A stretch of 64,000 bases of DNA from Desulfamplus sp. Its GTDB lineage: Bacteria > Desulfobacterota > Desulfobacteria > Desulfobacterales > Desulfobacteraceae. Location: assembly GCA_015232555.1 (NCBI GenBank), contig JADFZJ010000001.1:62001-126000 (forward strand), written 5' to 3'. The notes beneath the pieces are model-generated. The model saw only the letters and a program-made list of their open reading frames with translations, ran no database searches and was not told where the DNA came from. Below are positions 37,319-45,907 of this stretch, piece after piece. How positions within the stretch are numbered: position 1 is the first letter of the stretch; every line of letters begins with the position of its first letter. Position numbers and translations under genes: made by a program.

Positions 37319-38509
37319 CTAAATTTCAAGTGAGATATCTTTCCAAAGCACCTCCCTTATCTCTTCTGTTTCAAATAAAATTTCATGCCTTGCTTTAGGA
37401 ATTGAGATCAATTTCCCTTTAGTAATCGTCTGGCACACACTCTTTTGTGCACTGTTTGAGACCACCCTGTCCTGTTCAGCACTAAAAATAGATACGGGTG
37501 TTTTTATGCGAGATAGATATTTTTCATCTTTGAGCAGCTCAATAGAGTCAAACGCAGCTTTGAGCCACCCCCATGTTACGCCTCCAAGGGCAAGATTACG
37601 GTTTTTTGCTATCTCTCTATGTTCCAACCAAAAATTGTCCCAATCGTGGGTTAAAACATTCCCTTCAAATTTGACATCTTCTCTGCAATAATCTTTTCCG
37701 TTAGGGACATAGTGAGCCTCGAACTTAGCTTTTACAGCCAAACAAGCAAGCTGACGGGTTGCCCAATCAGCAAGGATACCTACAAAATTTCCTTTAATGG
37801 GTGATGTAATAATATCAATCATAGGAGAGATAAGAATCGCTTTTTTAATATTAGTATCAATGTTGATTGAAATGCTGTTTGAATCAGTATGGTTTAAAGC
37901 AGTATGGCTTGAAATACGATTGGAATTACTACTACAATTTGAACATTCAGATAAAAATCTTAATGCTATGTGTCCCCCCATAGAGTGGGCAAGAATGGTT
38001 ATAGGTAGGTTCAAAGATTTTGATAATGGCAACACATGAAGATTATAGAAAATCTCAAGGTCTTTTACATATAGGTTAAAATTTTTGACATACCCTTTAT
38101 CACGATTTGGAAGCTCTCGAACTGACAATCCCTGTCCCCGCCAGTCCAAACTCATCACATGATAACCGATGAGAGCAAGGCGTGATGCAACTTGAGTATA
38201 TTTTTCCATAAATTCTGTTCTGCCGTTTAATAATAAAACTATCCCTTGTGCCCTGTTGGTTTTGGTTTCATCAGAGTCAAATATTATACCTTCTGACTTA
38301 TTGCTTGTAGTGTTAATACCGTTTAAATCGATGTCAGTTTTAAATATTTCTGACTTTGAGCATTCTCTTGCTGCCCTCATACCTCCCCAGCGTATCTGCT
38401 GATTGTCTTGTGAAGTAAAAAAATTAAAATTAAACTCCTGATAATTATCATTTTGTTTGTGATGTTTATATTCACGCTCCTGACAGGTATTATAATTGTC
38501 TTCTGTCAA
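37319..38509 (-). CDS. Alpha/beta hydrolase, lysophospholipase/monoacylglycerol lipase type
   Basis: A 396-residue serine hydrolase of the S33/Hydrolase_4 group. The oxyanion-side motif LLLNGRTEFMEKY and SLDWRGQGLS are followed by the nucleophile elbow AHSMGGH (~residue 173). The acid is probably in SAEQDRVV (~350) and the His in IPKARHEILFE (~378). Such enzymes cleave monoacylglycerols or lysophospholipids, as in PldB. The protein is longer than usual because of a non-conserved N-terminal ~85 residues and an Asn/Ser/Thr-rich insertion (~190-220, with SNSNRISSHTALNHTDSNS) between the nucleophile and the next strand. Its 3' side faces the operon of BrxD-like ATPases; no functional link is evident. 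Confidence 0.85.
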   Translation of the reverse strand: MTEDNYNTCQEREYKHHKQNDNYQEFNFNFFTSQDNQQIRWGGMRAARECSKSEIFKTDIDLNGINTTSNKSEGIIFDSDETKTNRAQGIVLLLNGRTEFMEKYTQVASRLALIGYHVMSLDWRGQGLSVRELPNRDKGYVKNFNLYVKDLEIFYNLHVLPLSKSLNLPITILAHSMGGHIALRFLSECSNCSSNSNRISSHTALNHTDSNSISINIDTNIKKAILISPMIDIITSPIKGNFVGILADWATRQLACLAVKAKFEAHYVPNGKDYCREDVKFEGNVLTHDWDNFWLEHREIAKNRNLALGGVTWGWLKAAFDSIELLKDEKYLSRIKTPVSIFSAEQDRVVSNSAQKSVCQTITKGKLISIPKARHEILFETEEIREVLWKDISLEI

Positions 38510-38703
38510 AATTTAACTCCTCTATTCTCTTTTGTGGTTGATTTCCGGAATCATCTGAACTAATCTTAAATTTTAAAAAAATAGCTTTAAAATTTTTAAG
38601 AACATTGCATTCTTTTAAGAATTTAAAGGCATTGTCAACTATAAAATTTTTCCTAAATAGGTATTATAGGTTACAAGTGTTTGATTAAACGACAGAGAGG
38701 AAA

Positions 38704-39891
38704 GTGAACTTGAACACATTATTTAACGGTGATGATAAGTTAAGCCAATTATTAAAAATAAATGATGAACTTAATCATATTAAAGATATTGATTCTCTTC
38801 TTGATGCTATTTTGTATAAAACACGGCGACTTACAAATGCTGATGCTGGTTCTATTTTCCTTGTCGAAAAAAAAGCACTCAATTTTAGTTACGTTCAAAA
38901 TGACACTTTAAGACAGCGAGACCCTCTGAACAATAAGCAGATATACTCCAGTTTTTCAATTCCTGTGGATGAAAAATCAATTGCAGGGTATGTGGCATTA
39001 AAAGGTAAATCACTCAAAATTGATAATGTTCATAAATTAGATAATACAGTTCCATACTCGTTTAACAGAAGTTTTGATGAAATTGCTGGATACACAACGC
39101 AATCAATGATGACAATTCCACTTATTACTACCCGCTCTCAAGTGATAGGCGTTATGCAAATTATTAATGCAAGAGACGATTTAGGTAAACCTATCCCATT
39201 TAAAGAATCGGATGAAAGTTATCTCAATTTTTTTGCAGGAAGTGCAACTGCTGCCATTGAAAAAGCCAAGATGACCCGTGAGATGATATTAAGAATGATA
39301 AAAATGGCAGAACTAAGAGACCCTAAAGAGACTGGAGCACATGTAAACAGGGTTGCTTCCTATTCCATAGAGATTTTTCAGAAATGGGCAGAAAAAAATG
39401 AATTGCAATACAAAGATATAAAAAATTACAAAGACATTTTAAGAATTTCAGCAATGCTCCACGATGTCGGTAAAGTTGCTATTTCTGACGTTATTCTCAA
39501 AAAACCGGCAAAGCTAAGTGATGAAGAGTTCAGAATTATGAAAACCCATGCTTATCAAGGTGCAAAGCTCTTTGCAGGTAATGTTTCTGATTTAGATGCT
39601 CTATCCTATGAAATTGCATATAGTCATCACGAAAGATGGGATGGCAGAGGATATCCAAGGAGATTAATCGGTGAAAACATCCCGATTGCAGGAAGAATTG
39701 TGGCTCTTGCAGATGTTTATGATGCTCTTATTTCTGCAAGGGTCTATAAGCCTGCATGGAAAGAGACTGAGGTTATTGGAATGTTGAAACAAGAGGCTGG
39801 ACACCATTTTGATCCTGAACTGGTTGGAATTTTTCTATCCATTTATGATGTGATTAAAGCCATTAGAAACAAATTTCCTGATAAGGAGTAA
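38704..39891 (+). CDS. GAF and HD-GYP domain protein, predicted c-di-GMP phosphodiesterase
   Basis: A 395-residue cytoplasmic protein using a GTG start with AGAGAGG upstream. The N-terminal GAF domain (~10-190) contains ADAGSIFLVE and QSMMTIPLITTRSQVIGVMQ, and probably senses a small ligand or redox state. The C-terminal HD-GYP domain (~205-385) keeps the metal-binding motif MLHDVGKVAI (~250) and the family signature HHERWDGRGYP (~308-318), followed by RIVALADVYDAL. It is therefore likely active in hydrolysing c-di-GMP. A small protein gene starts eight bases after its stop, suggesting co-translation with a partner. Confidence 0.92.
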   Translation: MNLNTLFNGDDKLSQLLKINDELNHIKDIDSLLDAILYKTRRLTNADAGSIFLVEKKALNFSYVQNDTLRQRDPLNNKQIYSSFSIPVDEKSIAGYVALKGKSLKIDNVHKLDNTVPYSFNRSFDEIAGYTTQSMMTIPLITTRSQVIGVMQIINARDDLGKPIPFKESDESYLNFFAGSATAAIEKAKMTREMILRMIKMAELRDPKETGAHVNRVASYSIEIFQKWAEKNELQYKDIKNYKDILRISAMLHDVGKVAISDVILKKPAKLSDEEFRIMKTHAYQGAKLFAGNVSDLDALSYEIAYSHHERWDGRGYPRRLIGENIPIAGRIVALADVYDALISARVYKPAWKETEVIGMLKQEAGHHFDPELVGIFLSIYDVIKAIRNKFPDKE

Positions 39892-39899
39892 ACAATATA

Positions 39900-40253
39900 A
39901 TGACACAAGAACGTTGTGATTTTAAAAATTTTACTGAACAGATTTGTTTAACAGCTCAAGGTGATAACTCTACAACGTTTGAGTGCTCTGAATCTATCTA
40001 TAAAGAAAAACGTGATAGCCATCATTTCATACATCAATACAGTGGATTTGGAGCCTTTGGCATGGACAGGAAGACAGATGAAGAGACACTCATGTTCTAT
40101 CTTCAGAAGTTCTCTGAAGACACTTTTATGAAAGCCTTTATTCCAAGACTAAATGACGAAGACCTTGAGCAGATTTACAATACAATAAACTTTTTTTTGA
40201 AAAAATACTTTTCAGAAGATGATTATCACGCCATCTTTCTCAAGGATAGATGA
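39900..40253 (+). CDS. Small soluble protein of unknown function behind the HD-GYP gene
   Basis: A 117-residue protein whose ATG follows the HD-GYP stop by eight bases, with AAGGAG inside the upstream gene's last codons. It has Cys6, Cys16 and Cys29 in the N-terminal part and a helical acidic C-terminal half (DEETLMFYLQKFSEDTF, LNDEDLEQIYNTINFFLKKY). No signal peptide, membrane helix or known motif is seen. The tight coupling suggests it binds or modulates the HD-GYP protein; that is inference from position only. Confidence 0.65.
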   Translation: MTQERCDFKNFTEQICLTAQGDNSTTFECSESIYKEKRDSHHFIHQYSGFGAFGMDRKTDEETLMFYLQKFSEDTFMKAFIPRLNDEDLEQIYNTINFFLKKYFSEDDYHAIFLKDR

Positions 40254-40300
40254 TTGCAAGACATTGGAATAATAGGCGTAAAAAGGTTAATATAGGATAG

Positions 40301-40918
40301 ATGATTTCAATGACAAGACTTGTTGTAACATCAGATGTTCATGGAAGCTACTCAACATGGTTGACCCTGAAAGATATTCTTACCCCTGAAGACTCTCTTG
40401 CTGTGGCAGGCGATCTGTTTGGCACACGCTATCCAATTTACGGTCACGCTGATTATCAACCTGAACGTATCCTTGAGGAGCTTAAAGATTTTCCAAATCA
40501 ATTCTATTTTGTCTATGGTAACTGTGATAGAGCCTCTTTTTCTCCTGGATACGAGAATCATTTGAAATTTGATTTTATGGAGTGGAAAATCTTTCTTCAT
40601 CACGGAGACAGATATTTTAAACAACTTCCTCAGGATATAATCTTTCCAGATGTCAATTTAGTGATACAGGGACACACCCATGTTTTTGCACTTAAAAATA
40701 TAACTTATGACATAAGTAGTGACGGTGAGCCTCATAATAGTTTTCATAACTGTCAAAAACAGATGATACTTCTAAATCCTGGCTCACTTGCATCACCCAG
40801 AACCCATTTTTACACCTATGCTGTGGTTGATAATAATGTAATAGATATCATAGATATTAAAACAGCCGCCTCATTAAAATCCATCTCAGTAACCAAAACC
40901 ATATCAAAACAATCTTGA
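40301..40918 (+). CDS. Calcineurin-like metallophosphoesterase, YfcE/MJ0936 family
   Basis: A 205-residue enzyme with all metal-binding motifs of the family: TSDVHGSY (DxH, ~10), GDLFG (GDxxx, ~38), GNCDRAS (GNxD, ~74), LHHGDR (~98) and QGHTHVF (GHTH, ~121). Small proteins of this type hydrolyse phosphodiesters with two metal ions; physiological substrates are mostly unknown. The start could be ATG 40301 or 40310. A stretch near residues 138-152 (DGEPHNSFHNC) lies in a surface loop before the LNPGSLASPR motif typical of YfcE. Confidence 0.88.
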   Translation: MISMTRLVVTSDVHGSYSTWLTLKDILTPEDSLAVAGDLFGTRYPIYGHADYQPERILEELKDFPNQFYFVYGNCDRASFSPGYENHLKFDFMEWKIFLHHGDRYFKQLPQDIIFPDVNLVIQGHTHVFALKNITYDISSDGEPHNSFHNCQKQMILLNPGSLASPRTHFYTYAVVDNNVIDIIDIKTAASLKSISVTKTISKQS

Positions 40919-40997
40919 AATAGACTAACCTATTAGAATTATTTTGTTTTAATAGATTATAAATATTTTAAACAACCTCAAACCTTTTGGAGATCAC

Positions 40998-42875
40998 ATG
41001 AAAAGAATAATTTTAAAGCCGTTTGTATTGATTATTTTTCTATTAAATATTTCGGTTAACTGTGCCTTTGCATCTGATGTTGGCGAGGCAATGGAGATTT
41101 TACCCGAATCTACTGACTTTGTTATCAAATTCTCTTCAACAAAAAATTTTTACGAATATCTTGATGTGACTGAAAACTCATTTATGGGTCAGACAGTAGA
41201 AGATATTAACGAAATAAAAGAGACTCTTGGATTTAATCCGTTTAATTTAAAAGAGCTTGAGAGCAGCGGCGGTCTTGATGCTTCAAAACCATTTGGTATT
41301 GCTGTATCTGATTTCAAAGATGCGGCTGATAGTGATTCTCCCAACATGAACGTTATTGTCTTTTTGCCTGTAAAAGATGTTGACAAGGCAGTTGCAAAAA
41401 TCAAGGAGCTGGTTGAAGATGATAACCCTGATGCCCAGTTCACAAAAACAGGTGATATGTGGAGCTGGTATATTGAAGTTGACTCTTCTGAACCTGAAGA
41501 TTTGGAAGAAGAGGTTATAGAGGAAGGGACAGAACCCAAAGCTGGAGAAGAAAATGCTCAAGAGGTGGATACTACAGCGATTGAAACCAAGGATAAAGTT
41601 AATGCGGCATCTGAGCCAGTCGGAGCAGAGACTCCTCCAATGCCAACCTACATGGTAAATAAAAATGGCTATCTGTTTATAGGAGCAAACCCTGCCGAAG
41701 ATGCAAAACAGTTTTTTCAAACTATTGGAAAAAATGGAAAACTGCTGATTGAGTCACCTGTTTTCACCAACGTAACAAAAAAGAGCCGTCCAACAAATGA
41801 TCTGTTTTTATATGCAAACTTGGGCAGGGTATTAAACTCAAATCCTGAAGTTATGAAATACATCTCTCCTGTTGCAGAACCAAACAGTGCTGCTAAGGCA
41901 GATAATATTCCAGCAAATTTAAACTATCTAAAAGATTATCAAGGCATAGGTATCGCCGCTGATCTTAAAAGCTCTGACCTTAAAGCAGATTTTGTCGTCA
42001 ATATTGTTGAGAATTCTGCCCTGTTAAATATGTTTAAGGGGGTAACACCTAAAAGAGATATTATCCTTGGATTTAAAGACAAGCCTCTTATGTTACTGGG
42101 CATTGTTGAAAATATTCAGACATACTGGCGTATGATGCAGGAGACACTTGATAAGGCAACCCTTGAAAGCATAAAAAAACAGTTTGCAACTGTTAAGACT
42201 GATTACAACATTGATGTTGAGAAAGATATAATCCAAAACCTTGGAAATAATTTCACTCTTGGAATGTATGATGCTATGAGCATTAATATGGCAAATATTA
42301 ATACAGTAGCATCGCTGGAGTTTAAAGAGAGTGCAAAGATGAAAGAGGTCATCGAAAAGATGATTGCAAAACTTCCGCCTGAACAGAAGTCCATGGTAAA
42401 CAAGGTTGATATAAACGGCAGTGAAGTATATATGATGCCTGCTGGTCCTGTTCAGTTATATGCAGGGTTTATAGGCAATAATCTTGCGATTACACTTGGA
42501 AAACCGATGTTTGAACGAGCGATGTCTGCAGAAATTGAAAATGGTTTTATGAAAGGATTTAAAGATAAATCTTTACAAAAATCTTTGCAAGAGGACATCT
42601 CTATACTCTTTTTTGATGTAAAAGAGGCAATGGTTGCTGCTAAAAATTTTGTGCCAATGCTTATGTCGTTCAGCCCAGAAGTCCAGATTATGATGATGCC
42701 TGAATTTCAAAAAATAATTGAGCCTTTTGATTACATATCAACTTGTTCCCGAATTGATGGCAATTCAATGGTTGGAGAATTTGTTTTTAAGACCACATTG
42801 GATAAACCATTTTTTCAGGGCGTAAAAGAGGCAAATGCTAAGATTGATATACTTAAAAAGAGCATCAAAAAATAG
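40998..42875 (+). CDS. Large exported protein of unknown function (DUF3352-like)
   Basis: A 625-residue protein with an N-terminal signal peptide (MKRIILKPFVLIIFLLNISV, cleavage near CAFAS). The mature part opens ILPESTDFVIKFSS, and repeated alpha/beta modules follow (PFGIAVSDFKD, FLPVKDVDKAVAKIKEL, LFLYANLGRVL, LGFKDKPLMLLG, IAITLGKP-like). This resembles DUF3352-type surface or periplasmic proteins. An acidic low-complexity insertion (~165-215, Glu/Asp/Thr-rich) interrupts the first module. There are no enzyme motifs. It stands between a phosphoesterase gene and the convergent motB-like gene, 16 bases apart at the 3' ends. Confidence 0.65.
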   Translation: MKRIILKPFVLIIFLLNISVNCAFASDVGEAMEILPESTDFVIKFSSTKNFYEYLDVTENSFMGQTVEDINEIKETLGFNPFNLKELESSGGLDASKPFGIAVSDFKDAADSDSPNMNVIVFLPVKDVDKAVAKIKELVEDDNPDAQFTKTGDMWSWYIEVDSSEPEDLEEEVIEEGTEPKAGEENAQEVDTTAIETKDKVNAASEPVGAETPPMPTYMVNKNGYLFIGANPAEDAKQFFQTIGKNGKLLIESPVFTNVTKKSRPTNDLFLYANLGRVLNSNPEVMKYISPVAEPNSAAKADNIPANLNYLKDYQGIGIAADLKSSDLKADFVVNIVENSALLNMFKGVTPKRDIILGFKDKPLMLLGIVENIQTYWRMMQETLDKATLESIKKQFATVKTDYNIDVEKDIIQNLGNNFTLGMYDAMSINMANINTVASLEFKESAKMKEVIEKMIAKLPPEQKSMVNKVDINGSEVYMMPAGPVQLYAGFIGNNLAITLGKPMFERAMSAEIENGFMKGFKDKSLQKSLQEDISILFFDVKEAMVAAKNFVPMLMSFSPEVQIMMMPEFQKIIEPFDYISTCSRIDGNSMVGEFVFKTTLDKPFFQGVKEANAKIDILKKSIKK

Positions 42876-42890
42876 AGCGACATAACAGCA

Positions 42891-43622
42891 CTATTGATAA
42901 GCCTCCTTTTCAAGCACAAATTCAACTCGTCTATTTTTTGCACGATTTTCAGGTGAACTGTTGGAGACTAATGGAATGGTTGAACCATAACCAGTTGCTG
43001 TCAACCGTTCTGGTTCAACCCCGTTTTTGATTAAATATTTAAGCACCTCTGTAGCTCTTGCTGATGATAACTCCCAGTTTGATGGATATTTTGCCGATAA
43101 TATGGGAGTATCGTCAGTATGCCCCTTGATATTCAGGATATAGTCAGGATATTGATACATTATCTCAAGAAGCCTCTCCAAAACTGGAATAAACCCCTTG
43201 TTAATCTCTGCTGAACCTTGCTCAAACGCATAGTTGCCGTCAAGTCTTATTATAACTTTCCCCATACGGATAAATGTTGTCAAATCGTTAATGTCATTGT
43301 TCTGAGTAATAAATTTGTTCACATCCCTTATCAAAGATTCCTGTCTTGACATTAAGCCTGTTCTCTCCTCAAGGGAAATCTGCTGGTTGCCGTAATCAGG
43401 AAACTCAAACATATCAACATATTTTGAAAAAAATGAGTTTGCTTCCATCTGGCTTCTTATGTTTTTGAGAGATGAGGCCAATTTTGCCTGTTCGATTGAT
43501 GAGATGGAATAGAGCAGAACAAAAAAGACGAGAAGCAGAGTAACAAGATCGGCATATGTGACTAACCATCCTGCATCATCGTCATTGGATAGGAGCGAAT
43601 CAGATATTTTTGTCTCTTTCAT
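42891..43622 (-). CDS. motB: Flagellar stator protein MotB/PomB
   Basis: A 243-residue stator subunit. A single N-terminal membrane helix contains the ion-binding Asp25 in TYADLVTLLLVFFVLLYS. The C-terminal OmpA-like peptidoglycan-binding domain (~150-240) shows IKGHTDDTPIL, WELSSARATEVLKYL and PENRAKNRRVEFVLE. The membrane motif resembles sodium-type PomB (ADLxxLLxxFFVLL) more than proton-type E. coli MotB (ADFMTAMMAFF), so sodium coupling is plausible but unproven. The motA partner lies upstream in the same direction; the 159-base gap holds two copies of the dispersed repeat. Confidence 0.92.
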   Translation of the reverse strand: MKETKISDSLLSNDDDAGWLVTYADLVTLLLVFFVLLYSISSIEQAKLASSLKNIRSQMEANSFFSKYVDMFEFPDYGNQQISLEERTGLMSRQESLIRDVNKFITQNNDINDLTTFIRMGKVIIRLDGNYAFEQGSAEINKGFIPVLERLLEIMYQYPDYILNIKGHTDDTPILSAKYPSNWELSSARATEVLKYLIKNGVEPERLTATGYGSTIPLVSNSSPENRAKNRRVEFVLEKEAYQ

Positions 43623-43654
43623 GGATGTATCCTTAAAAACTTATGGATATTTTT

Positions 43655-43753
43655 ATTCAGCAATTTCAATCCAACAATAATTACAGCGAAGCTGATTATG
43701 TTCTTGCTTAGAAATTTCAATCAACAATAATTGCGGCGTAGCTGCCTATGTTC
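43655..43753 (+). repeat. Dispersed ~48-bp repeat, tandem copies 3 and 4
   Basis: The two units are 43655-43704 (TTCAGCAATTTCAATCCAAC, AATAATTACAGCGAAGCTGA, TTATGTTC) and 43709-43753 (TTAGAAATTTCAATCAACAA, TAATTGCGGCGTAGCTGCC, TATGTTC). They sit head to tail with only a few bases between, in the motA-motB gap of a minus-strand operon. Confidence 0.8.
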
Positions 43754-43781
43754 AAAACAAGAAAAACAGTTTTTAAGCAGT

Positions 43782-44561
43782 TTACAATTTCTCTCTTAAA
43801 TTCATATCTGACATTGGTTTTCTTGATCTTTCAGGAATAAACGATGAAAGTTTTTCGTAAACAGTAACAGGATTGTTATTTTCAAGTATTGAGATAGACC
43901 CTTCTAACATAATCTCAAGGTTGATAACCTCCATTATTGTTCTTGCCTTTAATTTTCCTGCAACTGGCAAAAAAAACATGGTTGATAGTAAAGAGCCGTA
44001 AAAGGTAGTTAAGAGAGCAACCGCCATTGATGGTCCTATGTTTTCAGGTTCCTGTAATTTGCTTAACATCTGTACAAGTCCAATCAATGTGCCGAGCATT
44101 CCAAACGCAGGGGAGTAGAGTCCCATCTTTCTAAAAACATCCTGCACAATGTAGTGTCTCATTTTTAGTGATTCAATTTCAGTGCTTAATGCTGCTCTTA
44201 TTACATGCTCTGGAGAGCCATCAGCAATAAGACCACACGCTTTTTTAAGAAAACCCGATTTTGTCTGAATCTTACCAAGTTCAAGCAACCCCTGTTTTCT
44301 GCTGATATAACAAAGCCTGATCATTGTTGCTACCGCATCGTTCGGCTCTTCTGTCTCTTCTGAAAAGACAAAATATGCAGCTTTGAATGCTGCATACACA
44401 TCTTTGAACTGAAATGTGAGAAACGTGGTTGCAACTGTGCCGCCTCCTACAATCATCATGCTTGGAATATTTATAAAGTTGTGGATATCACCACCAATAA
44501 AGATTGCACTTACAATCAGCGAAATTCCGGAAAGAATACCAAGAAGAGATGCAATATCCAT
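43782..44561 (-). CDS. motA: Flagellar stator protein MotA/PomA
   Basis: A 259-residue protein with four membrane helices: ~5-25 (LLGILSGISLIVSAIFIGG), ~32-50 (MMIVGGGTVATTFLTFQF), ~152-172 and ~185-205. The family block is visible at KMGLYSPAFGMLGTLIGLVQ and SMAVALLTTFYGSLLSTMFF, which carry the channel prolines and Thr/Gly residues. The cytoplasmic loop (~55-145) carries charged residues that contact the rotor FliG. With the MotB-like protein downstream it forms the ion-driven stator. The presence of this pair and a flagellar rod-type protein gene at 59186 suggests a motile organism. Confidence 0.92.
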   Translation of the reverse strand: MDIASLLGILSGISLIVSAIFIGGDIHNFINIPSMMIVGGGTVATTFLTFQFKDVYAAFKAAYFVFSEETEEPNDAVATMIRLCYISRKQGLLELGKIQTKSGFLKKACGLIADGSPEHVIRAALSTEIESLKMRHYIVQDVFRKMGLYSPAFGMLGTLIGLVQMLSKLQEPENIGPSMAVALLTTFYGSLLSTMFFLPVAGKLKARTIMEVINLEIMLEGSISILENNNPVTVYEKLSSFIPERSRKPMSDMNLREKL

Positions 44562-44969
44562 AACATGTTCTCTTTATACTTCCATTTTTTAATGTTTACT
44601 GTGAAAGATGTTTATTGTCCAAAGCACATCTATGATATAAAAGAAAAATTGGAACATTATAATAAAAAATTTGAAAATAAGGAATAAGAAAAAAGAGATG
44701 GAGAGTCAATTACCTCTTTCTTTCATATTTTGCCGCATATCTGTTTTTATCTTGACATTGACATTAACCAAATATAGATGAACAAAGATAGGATTAATAA
44801 TGCAAATTCAATAACATATCTTATTATTCAAGAATTTCAATCCAACAATAATAGCGGCAAAGCTGATTATGTTCTTGTCCTGGAATTTCAACCCAACAAT
44901 AATTGCATCAAAGCTGCTTATGTTCATTAAAATAATACTTATAAACTTAGTTTTTCATCAAATCAAAAT
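44562..44969. other. Intergenic region between motA and rpiR-type genes
   Basis: A 408-base divergent gap. It holds two tandem copies of the dispersed repeat (44825-44926). A weak plus-strand promoter candidate is TTGACA (44752-44757), 15-base spacer, TATAGA (44773-44778); the short spacer makes it doubtful. I see no RNA gene or further coding potential. The motA promoter must also lie here. Confidence 0.5.
44825..44926 (+). repeat. Dispersed ~48-bp repeat, tandem copies 5 and 6
   Basis: The two units are 44825-44875 (ATTCAAGAATTTCAATCCAA, CAATAATAGCGGCAAAGCTG, ATTATGTTCTT) and 44880-44926 (TGGAATTTCAACCCAACAAT, AATTGCATCAAAGCTGCTTA, TGTTC). They have the same orientation as all other copies and lie between divergent genes. 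Confidence 0.8.
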
Positions 44970-45866
44970 ATGACTATTTCAAACTCAATTCACAATTCAG
45001 CATTAAATTCAAATTCTGTAATGACCAATATAATCAGTCATTTGGATTCATTAACTCCAAAGGGAAAAATTCTTGGGAACTACATAATGCAAAACCCAAC
45101 AAAAGCGGTATTTATGACTATTAAGGAGCTTGCAGAGAGCTGCAAAACCAGCGAGGCAACTGTTATTAGATTTATAGACAGTTGTGGCTATAAAGGTTAC
45201 GGAGAATTTCAGCAGGCTCTTAAAGGCTTTCTTGATACAGGTTTAACACTTCTTGACCGTGCTGATTTAAAAGGGATTCAAAAGCCTGATATAAATAGGT
45301 TAAACCACGTTGTTCTTGAAGAGATGAGCAATCTTCAACATCTTTACGAATCAATTGATATAAAAAAATTGAATGATATTGTGGAGTATATTCTTAAAAG
45401 TCCAAGCGTATATGTAGCAGGTTCAAGGCTCTCTTACACTTTTGCCTATTTTATGGGGTGGTCGTTATCTCGTATTAGAAAAGGAATAACCATTGTAAAG
45501 GGAAGTGATTCAACTACGATTGATACGTTAGCAAATGCACCTTCTGACAGCCTTGTGATAATGATTGCCACAACAAGATATCCTAATGAGCTTATAAAAC
45601 TTGGAAAATTTATTAGAAGAGAGGGGCACAATCTGATTTTGATTACAGACAACACAATGTCGCCGATTATTCAGTTTGCCAACTTTTTTCTTGTTGTTCC
45701 CATGAATTCAATCCCATTTATAGGCAACACTTCAAATATGCTGTGTGTTATCAAATATATTGTTCAAGAGCTTGCAAGCAGATTAGGGGAGGATTTAAAA
45801 ACGCATCAGCAGAAACTTGAGCATCTCTATTTAGAAAATGATATTCTTTTTAACATCCACGGGTAA
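44970..45866 (+). CDS. RpiR/MurR-family transcriptional regulator
   Basis: A 298-residue regulator with an N-terminal RpiR helix-turn-helix (~20-95: LTPKGKILGNYIMQNPTKA, MTIKELAESCKTSEATVIRF, CGYKGYGEFQQAL). The C-terminal SIS sugar-phosphate-binding domain (~125-260) shows VYVAGSRLSYTFAYFMGW, VIMIATTRYPNELIKLG and NLILITDNTMSPI. RpiR proteins usually control sugar or amino-sugar genes in response to phosphosugars. Here the downstream gene is a lysine 2,3-aminomutase family member (41-base gap), so its regulon may be unusual. The N-terminal ~18 residues are Asn/Ser-rich and the start is uncertain (alternative ATG at 45021). No convincing ribosome binding site precedes either. Confidence 0.88.
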   Translation: MTISNSIHNSALNSNSVMTNIISHLDSLTPKGKILGNYIMQNPTKAVFMTIKELAESCKTSEATVIRFIDSCGYKGYGEFQQALKGFLDTGLTLLDRADLKGIQKPDINRLNHVVLEEMSNLQHLYESIDIKKLNDIVEYILKSPSVYVAGSRLSYTFAYFMGWSLSRIRKGITIVKGSDSTTIDTLANAPSDSLVIMIATTRYPNELIKLGKFIRREGHNLILITDNTMSPIIQFANFFLVVPMNSIPFIGNTSNMLCVIKYIVQELASRLGEDLKTHQQKLEHLYLENDILFNIHG

Positions 45867-45907
45867 TATAAATAAAAGTAAAACAACGTAAAAAATCAAA
45901 GGGTTAA

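Noticed and set aside
44752-44778. Promoter of the rpiR-type gene
   Set aside because: TTGACA and TATAGA are present, but the 15-base spacer is too short for confidence; it is mentioned only within the intergenic entry.
43655-44926. CRISPR-like array: repeats beginning GAATTTCAATCC at regular spacing
   Set aside because: The phrase TTTCAATCC resembles type I CRISPR repeats, but the whole ~48-bp unit is conserved, tandem copies abut with only a few bases between, there are no unique spacers, and no cas genes other than a Cas4-like domain inside a helicase fusion occur.
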